Shown here one piece after another: positions 1-8,600 of a stretch of 10,206 bases of DNA. The notes under the pieces are model-generated. The model was not told the origin of the DNA. It did not search any database and saw only the letters and a program-made list of their open reading frames with translations. Source of the DNA: Bacteroidota bacterium (GTDB taxonomy: Bacteria; Bacteroidota; Bacteroidia; Bacteroidales; UBA10428); contig JAJUGM010000094.1 in NCBI GenBank assembly GCA_029268165.1, positions 1 through 10,206 of the forward strand. The letters run 5' to 3'. How positions within the stretch are numbered: the first letter of the stretch is position 1; each line of letters begins with the position of its first letter. The position numbers and the translations under genes were made by a program.

Positions 1-509
1 CGGTTGGCAAAAACATATTTGTATTTATATTCAGGCTGTATTTCTTTAAGATAGTCTGTTACGCTTTTCAGCACCAGGTCAATCATTACCTGTTCCTGTT
101 CGGCTAACTCCACCTGCTTGTCCTGCTGCATTTTAAGCAAATCCTGCTGTTGAATCATGAGCTGCTGTTCAAGTTGCTGCGCTTCGGTACGTGTCACTAG
201 TCCGCGCTGAACTTTATACTGATAATCGTTAACACCTTTCTGGTATGTTTTCTGTTTGGCATTTAATTCCGCTTCTGATAATTTGGCTTTCCTTTCAAAT
301 TCTCCTTTATAATCAAGATACATTTTATAATTGTTCAGCAAGGTGTCAATATCAATATATACAATTTCAGAAGCTGTAAGGGAGGCATTATCAATATTAC
401 CGTCGGTACTGGCATGCCCGTTTTTCTTGCCTGATGTAAAATAAAGAATATATAAAACAATAACAGCTACAAGGCTTATAGCACTGAGTATTAAAGGAAG
501 TTTTTTCAT
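1..509 (-). CDS. OmpH/Skp-family periplasmic chaperone, partial (C-terminus beyond left edge)
   Basis: Skp/OmpH proteins are periplasmic holdase chaperones that escort unfolded outer-membrane proteins. The visible 169 codons begin at ATG 509-507 and run off the window with no stop, so the end of the protein is missing. Residues 4-24 are a strongly hydrophobic segment after MKK, either a signal peptide or an uncleaved membrane anchor; a possible cleavage site lies near residue 33 (GHA/ST). Residues 49-59 (EIVYIDIDTLL) match the first core strand of the family. Residues 66-145 are rich in Gln, Glu, Lys and Leu with heptad-like spacing, as expected for the coiled-coil tentacles. The last visible residues (YKYVFAN) match the strand that follows the coiled coil, so probably only a few tens of residues are missing. 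There is no Shine-Dalgarno sequence before the ATG, but a -7-type promoter element lies about 27 bp upstream. The family assignment rests on the fold pattern; the client proteins are unknown. Confidence 0.82.
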   Translation of the reverse strand, partial: MKKLPLILSAISLVAVIVLYILYFTSGKKNGHASTDGNIDNASLTASEIVYIDIDTLLNNYKMYLDYKGEFERKAKLSEAELNAKQKTYQKGVNDYQYKVQRGLVTRTEAQQLEQQLMIQQQDLLKMQQDKQVELAEQEQVMIDLVLKSVTDYLKEIQPEYKYKYVFAN

Positions 510-535
510 GATTCAAAATTTAAAAATTTAGCTCA

Positions 536-543
536 CAAATATA
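536..543 (-). promoter_or_regulatory. Candidate Bacteroidota -7 promoter element for the OmpH-like gene
   Basis: On the minus strand this reads TATATTTG, an exact match to the TAnnTTTG consensus known for Bacteroidota primary sigma factors. It would place the transcript start about 20 nt before the ATG at 509, which is a normal leader length. No good -33 TTTG/TTG lies at the usual spacing of about 19 bp; the nearest TTTG is 11 bp upstream. The region is AT-rich, so a chance match is possible. Confidence 0.4.
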
Positions 544-655
544 TAGTTTAATATCAAATTTAGATAAAAATAGGTAATAAATAGTGATGAAGTGATGAAG
601 CGGATAAAAGAAATTTGATTAATAATTTGCTGGCCGAATCAGATGATTAATACTA

Positions 656-700
656 TTTTTTGGTTGCAGTTTATTTGAGAATACCCTTGCGACCAAAAAA
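656..700. repeat. Inverted repeat just downstream of the esterase stop
   Basis: Arms 656-667 (TTTTTTGGTTGC) and 689-700 (GCGACCAAAAAA) pair over 12 positions with one T-G wobble, around a 21-nt loop. The element starts 10 bp past the esterase stop codon. Read in the direction of the genes, the U-run is on the 5' side and the A-run on the 3' side, the reverse of an intrinsic terminator. It may instead be a 3'-end mRNA structure. The rest of the 510-710 gap is AT-rich and also holds two tandem copies of GTGATGAA (584-599). Confidence 0.45.
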
Positions 701-710
701 AATAATTAAA

Positions 711-2285
711 CTATTTCATGAGTAACATTTTTCTGGATTCATTAAAACTGTTAGTTCTGATAGTGTAATAATAACTGCCGGCAGGCAGTGTTTCGGAGTT
801 GAATTTTATGATATTTTTGCCTGCAGGATATTCTTTCCCTGCAAGCTCGGCTATTTCAGTGCCATAAATAGTATACACTTTTAATGAGACATAAGAATTA
901 TCCGGAATTTCAAAAGAAATACTGGCACTATTGCTGCATGGGTTAGGAAAATTTTGTTCTAATGAATATCCCTGAGGCGATTTAATTTCATGAATTCCGA
1001 CGGGTGATATTTCGGGATTACATGTATTAAAAGCCTCCTCTCCGATATCCACCGGTGGGATCCGGGTGTTTTTTATCACCAGTTTATCCATTGATGCCCC
1101 TTTTTCTCTGCCACCAATCTGAATGGTATGCAAGCCCGCGGTTAAATCAAGGCTTTTGATTTCAATCCACTGCCATCCTGTAGTAATGAGATCGTCAAAT
1201 AATTCAAAATCTTCATTATCTATTTTCATCCAGTATGAATCAGTATTTTCAGCAGCATTGTTAAATCGTCCGTATAAATAATAAGTTGTATCAGCATTCA
1301 CAGAAAAATCGATTTTAATAATACCGGCATCATCGGCCGGGGCGCCTGAAATGTAATCGGCAGCTGTAGTTACGTAAGCGCTGTTTGATGCTTTTGAATC
1401 GGCTTTGATTAAGAAACTATCACCCACTATTCCGCATTCGGCTTCGGCATAAACAGCTTCATAACCCATCAGCGAAAGCATTTTAACTGCATATCTGCGG
1501 CCGAGTTTTCTATAACCTTCTGAACTGAAATGAGCTACATCTGCACCGGTGCAACCTTCGGCAGATATGACATGTGCCGTTGGTATGGTATCAGGAAGTC
1601 TGTTAATGATTGTATTCATGCTGCCGCAACAACCTCCCTGATTGACATATAAAAGCTCACCTGTCAGCAGGGGCACCGAATCAGCTTTAAGCGAAAGATC
1701 ATTAAGCATATCATGATAGATTTTCTTTACGTACGAAGGCCACTGGTTGTCACCGGTGTTTGTTTCTCCCTGGTGAAGCAATATTCCTTTTATTACTCCA
1801 TCCTGTTGCGCCCGTTTTGCAAGATTGATAAGATGCTGATAAGGATTTCCCCCGTATTCAGCAATAATGTTCTGAAACCATGCATCAGTATAAGTTGAAT
1901 CATAATCCTGATAAATATCTTTATCAAATAACCGGATATCACATCCACCAATGGAAACATTAATTATGCCAACTGTAATACTGTCCGGAAGGTTTGCAAC
2001 CATAGTACGACCAAAATAATCGGCTGGCGAAAGATTGGTATAGCAACGACAGGTGGGTGGGACGGCTGTGTACCAGGTTTCTTTTGTCCTACCCAGGTTG
2101 GAACAACTGACCGACTGCAGCACTTTAAAACGGCTGTTTACGGTCTTATCCTGGGGCATAATTGCGCCCTGTCCTTCCATGTTCGACTGGCCGAAACACA
2201 GGTAAATATAAAAATCAGGATCCTGAGAGAACCCTTTTGTTGTTAAGAAGATTAAAGCTAATAATACCAGAAATTTTGTTTTCAT
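711..2285 (-). CDS. Secreted CE6/SASA-type carbohydrate acetylesterase with CBM-like domain and T9SS sorting tail
   Basis: This is a predicted extracellular esterase that removes acetyl groups from glycans. A signal peptide covers residues 1-20 (cleavage GFS/Q). The SGNH-like catalytic domain (about 25-275) has FGQSNMEG with the likely nucleophile Ser34, INVSIGG (109-114), HQGE (171-174), and DVAH followed by FSSEGYRKLG, giving Asp249 and His252 as the other expected catalytic residues. The stretch PADYFGRTMV resembles CE6 acetyl-xylan esterases, although automated tools often label the family sialate O-acetylesterase. Residues 278-405 look like a CBM6/35-type beta-sandwich: it opens with an EAE stretch and ends with GLHTIQIGGREKGASMDKLVI-like strands (386-404, paraphrased). 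Residues about 437-524 form a type A T9SS C-terminal sorting domain (LEQNFPNPCSNSASISFEI, then a PAGSYYY strand and KMLLMK end). At least ten cysteines suggest disulfides. ATG 2285-2283 gives the signal peptide directly. The substrate (xylan, pectin, sialic acid or other) cannot be read from the sequence; no other polysaccharide-utilisation genes are visible. Confidence 0.88.
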   Translation of the reverse strand: MKTKFLVLLALIFLTTKGFSQDPDFYIYLCFGQSNMEGQGAIMPQDKTVNSRFKVLQSVSCSNLGRTKETWYTAVPPTCRCYTNLSPADYFGRTMVANLPDSITVGIINVSIGGCDIRLFDKDIYQDYDSTYTDAWFQNIIAEYGGNPYQHLINLAKRAQQDGVIKGILLHQGETNTGDNQWPSYVKKIYHDMLNDLSLKADSVPLLTGELLYVNQGGCCGSMNTIINRLPDTIPTAHVISAEGCTGADVAHFSSEGYRKLGRRYAVKMLSLMGYEAVYAEAECGIVGDSFLIKADSKASNSAYVTTAADYISGAPADDAGIIKIDFSVNADTTYYLYGRFNNAAENTDSYWMKIDNEDFELFDDLITTGWQWIEIKSLDLTAGLHTIQIGGREKGASMDKLVIKNTRIPPVDIGEEAFNTCNPEISPVGIHEIKSPQGYSLEQNFPNPCSNSASISFEIPDNSYVSLKVYTIYGTEIAELAGKEYPAGKNIIKFNSETLPAGSYYYTIRTNSFNESRKMLLMK

Positions 2286-2354
2286 TATCGTTTAATTATA
2301 AAGCCGAAATCAATATTAAATTGATCATGCAAAGTAAAATAATTTTACCCAATT

Positions 2355-2382
2355 ATTGCATTAGAAAAATTTCTAATGCAAT
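2355..2382. repeat. Perfect 13-bp inverted repeat upstream of the esterase
   Basis: The arms ATTGCATTAGAAA (2355-2367) and TTTCTAATGCAAT (2370-2382) are perfectly complementary around a 2-nt centre. The element lies 70-97 bp before the esterase ATG. So compact a dyad is more like a dimeric-regulator operator than an RNA hairpin, because the loop would have to open by a pair or two. There is no U-run next to it. Its role as an operator is inferred from symmetry and position only; no second copy is visible in the window. Confidence 0.5.
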
Positions 2383-2392
2383 GCGATTAAGT

Positions 2393-2440
2393 AAAATCAA
2401 CTTTTCCGGTTTGCTGGCGCTGCACCAGAAAAGTTATTTT
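2393..2440. repeat. Long bulged hairpin with repeat-family loop
   Basis: AAAAT (2393-2397), a bulged C (2398) and AACTTTTC (2399-2406) pair with GAAAAGTT (2428-2435) and ATTTT (2436-2440). After a C-A mismatch, GG (2408-2409) pairs with CC (2425-2426). The 15-nt loop at 2410-2424 reads TTTGCTGGCGCTGCA on the plus strand. It resembles the loop of the 42-bp repeats at 8772 and 8869 although the stem is unrelated. The outer bulge also recalls the bulged stems of REP-type extragenic palindromes. Confidence 0.55.
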
Positions 2441-2452
2441 TCTAAATCGGGG

Positions 2453-2514
2453 AAAACCCAAATAATCCATTGGTTCGCTCTTTCTGAGAGCTCCCAATGA
2501 ATAATTTGGGTTTT
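2453..2514 (-). terminator. Long hairpin, possible terminator of the macroglobulin gene
   Basis: Arms 2453-2473 and 2494-2514 pair at 19 of 21 positions, with mismatches at 2464/2503 and 2467/2500. An inner 5-bp stem forms between GCTCT (2477-2481) and AGAGC (2487-2491). The outermost part is AAAACCCAAAT paired with ATTTGGGTTTT, so on either strand the stem starts with an A-run and ends with a T-run, as in intrinsic terminators. It begins 115 nt after the macroglobulin stop, which is rather far. The start of its loop (TTCGCTC, plus strand) resembles the loop of the other hairpins in the window, so it may be a member of that repeat family used as a terminator. Confidence 0.45.
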
Positions 2515-2628
2515 ATGGGGAAAATAAATTTATCTGGACTCATAAGCTTAGGTATTGCTATTTGGATGGGTAATTCAGGTAATTTTATTCATTTTTTAAA
2601 ATTTAACTGTATCATGAAATTCATACAA

Positions 2629-5600
2629 TTATTTTATTACTATTGATTTTGTTTCATTGTTTGCATTAAATACAGGGAAATACATTAACTCAATCTTGGC
2701 AGGATTAACAGTATAAACTCCGGTATATCTTGAGTTCAGTCCGATTTCAAATGAATATTCTCCTTTTGGCAAATAGTCACAGAAAATAGTAGTTTCATTT
2801 TTAAAATATTCCCTATGTGATTCGTTTTTTATATTGCTTTTTTTGTCAGTATAAGAACAGCCACCAGGTATCGGAATATTAATCATCACATATTCAGCAT
2901 CCTTTTTAACTTTTACTTTTGTAATAAGTTTTGTTTCCTGCCCGGCCTTTAGTGTATTTTTTTGTGCATTAATGAAAAAGGTAGAGATTTCAAAATCATT
3001 ACTTTTCATGGATGGTTCATTATTCCAGTACTTCTGGTAAGAAGTTAAATATACCGGAAAATCACCTGATTTAGAAATTTCAGTTATCTGAGCCGGATTT
3101 ATCTGCATTTCAAAAGGAAATTCAGTAACTGTCATATTGATATTGCCTTTTAAAGTAAGCTGAGGTTTTTTTACTTCTGATTGGTTTTTTAATAAATCAG
3201 GTAAAACAGTTTCAATGATTTGTGCAGATTCAAAGGTGTTTCTCCAGTAACCATTTTTTCTGTTTTCCAGCAGGTAATTCCGGATTTTTGTTAATTTTTG
3301 AGGATCACTTAATGAATCTGCCTTGAAAATCTTATATGCCAGCAGTGTATTTTGGATATCGTTATTATGTACGTTTGTTAGCTGATGATCATCAGAATAG
3401 AAAATATTACCAAACAAGGTTGTATGCTTATAAAACTCAAGAGTATCCAGATTGCAGGCGATTCCGTAATGTTGTTTTAACAGCATTAAGTTTAGCAAGC
3501 CATTTAAAGAAATTTTCCTGGTTTTTTCAAGATCAGCAATGTAAGTATGAAAATTAATCTTGGCTCCCAAAAGGCTAAGAATATTAAGTATTCTGATTCT
3601 CTCAAAGAAATCAGCAGAATTTTCCAATTCCCATATTAATTGTTCTGATATCCTGCCTTTATTTAAATTAGTCTTATATCCAAGCTGTTCAGCATGCATT
3701 AATGCTTCAAGTACATGTAAGCTTATCCAGAGGCTTTCTTCTGCATCTTTCCACCAACCCCATAACTCATTTTTTTTCTGATGTTTCTTTAACAAGCTGA
3801 TTAGTTTTTCAATTTCATGATCATCCCTAAATCTCTCACCTTTAAAATATGATATATTTTTCTCTGCTAGTAAGGCTTTCAGCTTTGAAGCCAGTTGCTC
3901 ATTGCATGAATATTTATATTTAATCAAATGACTAATTTCATCCTCAATAACATCAAGAATATCTGCACGGGCGTAAAGACATACTTTACCTGACAAAGAA
4001 TCAAACTGCAGTTGAATGGTCGTATCTTTATCAAGAATAAAAAAGTTGCCTTTTGTTGCTTCAAGTCCTTTAGGAAAAACCGGGATAGTTCTTTGTTCTC
4101 CGTCAAAATAATCATCTTCTGTCTTGAGTGAATATTTTATATTGACAGAATCATTAATCGCATTAACGAGAAAAGTGTCAATCAAAGAATTACTGCACCA
4201 GACTGAATTTTTGATTAATTCTGTTTCGCCGAGTTCAATTTTGGTTTCCAGTTTTACCGAATCAGGAGTATAGTTCAGCACTTTGCCTATAGCGTATGAA
4301 GAGTCGCCCTGAACCAGAAATCTTGGGGCTGCAAGTTGAGCCATGAGTGGCTTGTATGATTTTATTAAACCTTCATACTGCCCTGCCTGTCGTTTATTAT
4401 TCATAGCAAGATAAAATGTTTGCCAGCTGGTAATATCATCAGGAAAGACAACTTCAAAGCTTACTTTACCTTCTTTATTTGTTGTCAAAGAAGGTTCCCA
4501 GAATGCAAAATCAGAAAAATTATTACGAATGGAATTTGACTGACCAGCTGCCTCAAGAAAAGTATCATCATAATATTCCGCTCCTTTCATTGCAAGGGAA
4601 GGATTTTTAAATGTCCCTTGCTGTGTTTCAATAATAACAACTCCGTTAGCTCCTCTTGTACCATAAATCGCAAGAGCATCAGTGTCTTTCAATATTTCAA
4701 TTTTAGTAATAAAAGACGGATCTATCTCAGAAATATCACCTGTATATACATTTCCATCAATTATGAATAAAGGAATTTTATCAAATAGTACAGGTGTTGA
4801 TACGCCTCTTATGGCTATCTGAATATTATTACCTGGAGCTCCTTCTATTGAATTTATAATTATTCCGGCTGCTTTTCCCTCTATGACCTCAGAAATGTTG
4901 CTACTTAAATCAGTTATCCCGTTTATTAAGCTGTTTGAATTAACTGTTGCAACCGAAGCTGTTAACAAGGATTTTTTTGCAGTGCCGTATCCAATTACAA
5001 CAATCTCATCAAGTTGCAGGATATCAGGTGTAAGATTAACGTTGATCAGTTTATTGTTTCCAATATACCTGTCTTCTGACACATATCCAACAAAAGAAAA
5101 ATTTAATGTATTGTATCCCGGAGGAACTTTTATGGAATAATATCCATCAAGGTTGGTAACAGTGCCATAAGTTGTACCTTTGATAACCACATTGACACCA
5201 GGCAAGGGGTCCCCCTCCTGTGTATCAAAAACATATCCTTCAACAATATCTCCAATCCCTTTATATATGAACTGTTGCTGATACATAGCATATATCTGCT
5301 TCAGCTCTTTTCTTTCTTCTTCGTAATAAGGTTTTGGTTTAAACAATGTTTCTTCAATAATATGGCTTACATACACACTGAATGTATCTTTTTTAAACGT
5401 ATATGGTTGTTCAAATTCATAATAATTCAAACCATTTGGCAGGATATATACTGAATCTTCAATGTGATATTTTGCACCTGAATAAAAGAAAATAAGTTTA
5501 TGATATCCCTGCTGTAATTCATGAATAGTTGAAGTATTACCAGGATATACCCTTAGAAATTCATGATTGTTGTATCTGAATACTAAAATGTTCAAAGGGA

Positions 5601-8600
5601 TATCTGTTAATGAGTCTTTACCTGTTTTAATATTTATCAGAAGCTTCCCTGCTCCCTGATTCGTGAAATTTGGATGTTTGTACCTTGCAGTAGCATATCT
5701 TTTGGCATTAAGATAATCTTCCCATTGTTTTTCTATCATTGCCCTTGTGAGAACAACATCAGAAAAGCTGGTTTTAGCATTAAAACTAACCAAATAATCC
5801 GGATATCTTTTTGAATCAATACTGCGTGTTTTTAGTAATGAAGGCAGAAACTCATATTCAGAGTATGGCTCATAATCAAATGTGGTTGAAAAACTATCAA
5901 CGAGATGAAAAGTAAGTCTTCCGGCAACAGGCCCTGCGAAATTGTATCTTTGATATTTAAGTTTCGGGCTCAGATTCTGAATCATGCCATTTTGTTCAAT
6001 AAATGCAAAATGTTCTCCGAAATTATTTCTGTAAGGGAAAACATATTTATAAAGCAGTTGTTTTTCATAATCACTAAGCCATGCTTTGGTTTTACTTATT
6101 TTTATATTATTATTTTCCGAATCATAGTCTATGCAAAAGATCAGTTTTTTACCATAATTGAAATACATGCTGTCAATCAAAATTTCCCGGTAGGCTGTCC
6201 TGAGTTTTATCTGGTGACAACCACTGTCAATAATAAATGAATATGGCTGCGCATTGGTTGACCAGCTGAAATATACTGGTCTGCTATCGACATAAACTAC
6301 ATGAACCGGAATAATTGATCCTTTGTAAGTGACAAAGGGGGCAAATTGTGTAATTGAATCATTGGTAGTGTATTCAAACCGATAAATACCATTGTGAGGG
6401 TAAATAAACCGGTAATATTCTATTGAATCAATGCCGGCAAGAATTTTCCATGATTCATAATCTAATTTCAATCCTGCGTTAAAAACCAGTTTGAATTCTT
6501 TGAAGCTGAAATTATTAATGACTTTTTTATTTTTTCTTTCTTCCCCTAAATAAGGTAATTGCTGAGCCGCGTAATCAAATTTTTTTGTTAATGAAAAAGC
6601 AGTTATATCCACTCCCTCAACAGGATTGCCTTCTGTATCGGTCACCAGTATGTCAATTTTTGTTTTTTGCCCCGGATAAACTATTTTTGGTTGAGTTACC
6701 GATATATTCAGTTTTTTATCGTTTAGTGGAATTTTGTAATTTTCTTCTCTGACTTTGCCGCCCCATAAATAACGTAATGAAATAAAGTAATTTTGATGTG
6801 AACTTGTTTTCTGTTTGAAATTCAACGAGTCTGAATAACCGTTGGCTTGCTGACTATTTAATTTATAAATGTTGTAAATGAAGGGAATTTTACGCGGATT
6901 ATTAACTGCAATATAAATCGAGTCTGATGTTCTTTCTGAAAAGCATTGAAGCATGGAAGGTTCTTTTGAAATATCTATGGTTGATGCAACAGAGTCAGTC
7001 CGTATTGTATATGAGGCAAAGTAAGGATTCACTTCGATCTGACATGGGGTAATTCCTTTATAAACTTCTGATTTATTGCCAAAATTATCTTTTGAGGTAA
7101 TGATTACTTGTTTGTGTTCCTTCCGGCCGTTTTTAAGATATTCAAAATAAATGGAATCTATCTTTAGTTCGATATTGAACTTTTCAGATTCGAAATAATA
7201 AGCAATTTCCTCTTTTTCTGACACAGACTCATTGTCGGAGGTCAGCAATCTGACATTGATAGTATAATCAAAATTTGCTTTCGGGAAAGCTGAATCTGAT
7301 AAAATTATTTCCGTTTCATCCAAAGGATTAAGTTTTCTTTTTATAAAAAGTAAAGTGTCGGGGATAAATACATGATTATCAAAAAATCTGTTTATTAATT
7401 TCGGTGTAAGTAATATTTCAACTCTTGCATCCATCAGGTTTAAATCATTCTCATCTGTACCTTTGACAAAAAGCTTAATTGTTGTATTTCTGAAATGTTC
7501 TTTTTTATCAATTCTCAATGCAAGGTTATGCTTTGATAATTCATAATCCTCAAATTTAAATGACCCGCTGATGTATTCCTTTCGCTTATTTAATATGAGG
7601 CTAATTGTGTAATTTCTGTCTAGTTGTAACTGGAGCGAATCATGTAAATAAAACTCGTATTTATAACCACCCTTGTTATAGGGCATAAGGTTGGCTAACT
7701 CAATATCCCTATTGAAATTCTGAAGAACTACCCTGATATTTTTATCTACTGGCTTACCTTTCCTGGTTAGCAAAAAGGCTTTGAATTTCACAGTATCCCG
7801 GGGCTGATATTTTGGCTTATTAAAAACAATATAACCAGTGTGCCTGTTCCTGAATTTGTAATTTTTAGAATAGTTACAATTGGAATCATCAAACAAACAG
7901 GTGATATGATTGTATGAATTAACTAAAAAGCTTTTAATTTTACGAATAGTTCCCTGAGTATAACCGTCAACAATTGAGTTGATTATGTCAACGGGCATAG
8001 AAGTAACAAAGTATAAAGGCATCCAGACATATTTAACCGGTGTACCATAAACAATCTGTCGGGTTCCTCTTGCCAAAAAAGAATTGTTGTATTTTCTGGC
8101 AAGATTAAAATAAGCAGTAAATCCTTTATACGTTACACATAATAACCCTTTCTGATTTGATTTTTTATCAAGATAGGATTGTGTGTTTTTATCAAAATGA
8201 AGTTTTTTCCATCGAACAGCAACATCAGCATCTTTAACTATATTTCCTTGTAAATCAAAAACCTGAATACATAAATCCGTATTGTTATTAAAAATAAAAA
8301 CATCAAAGAGCTGAACAGTTGTAATATAATATTTTTGCACATTCTTTTCTGCAAAAGTCTTCAGATAATGTCCCTGAGGAAGAGCACGGTTGTATTGACT
8401 GTCAGTTGGATAATAATCAACCAGCGTATGAAAGAATGTAGAGTCAATTTTCCGGATTTTCGATTTGTAAATCTTTTTTGCCTCTTTATTAGTTATCTTG
8501 TAAATGTACGTATAATAACTTGTTTGCCTGCTTTCAATCAACTTTTGGCCATAAGAATCAATTGAGAAAAGAAGAGTTATTCCCAGAATTATTTTTTGAA

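Larger units (their letters stand above)
2286..2628. other. Gene-free 343-bp gap with three consecutive hairpins
   Basis: No convincing coding sequence is present on either strand. The gap separates the macroglobulin stop from the esterase start. It holds three consecutive inverted repeats, at 2355-2382, 2393-2440 and 2453-2514, listed separately. A small 6-bp inverted repeat (ATCAAT at 2309-2314, ATTGAT at 2320-2325) would lie in the esterase leader. A weak -7-like octamer on the minus strand (TTACTTTG, 2337-2330; 7 of 8 to TAnnTTTG) lies about 45 bp before the esterase ATG, without a good -33 partner. The 2515-2628 part is AT-rich with no structure I can support. Confidence 0.7.

Noticed and set aside
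583..600. Short tandem GTGATGAA pair as a regulatory repeat
   Set aside because: Two 8-bp copies in AT-rich sequence are too little to separate from chance.
656..700. Intrinsic terminator of the esterase gene
   Set aside because: The U-run precedes the stem and the A-run follows it in the direction of transcription, opposite to the required layout; kept only as an inverted repeat.
2162..2500. 112-codon plus-strand open frame across the esterase start and the hairpin region
   Set aside because: It overlaps the signal-peptide region of the esterase in antisense and runs through two palindromes; the translation resembles no family.
4612..5247. A separate or broken SusC/TonB-dependent transporter gene
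   Set aside because: The segment is in frame with macroglobulin sequence on both sides, with no stop or frameshift and no barrel strands after the plug, so it is a domain of the larger protein.
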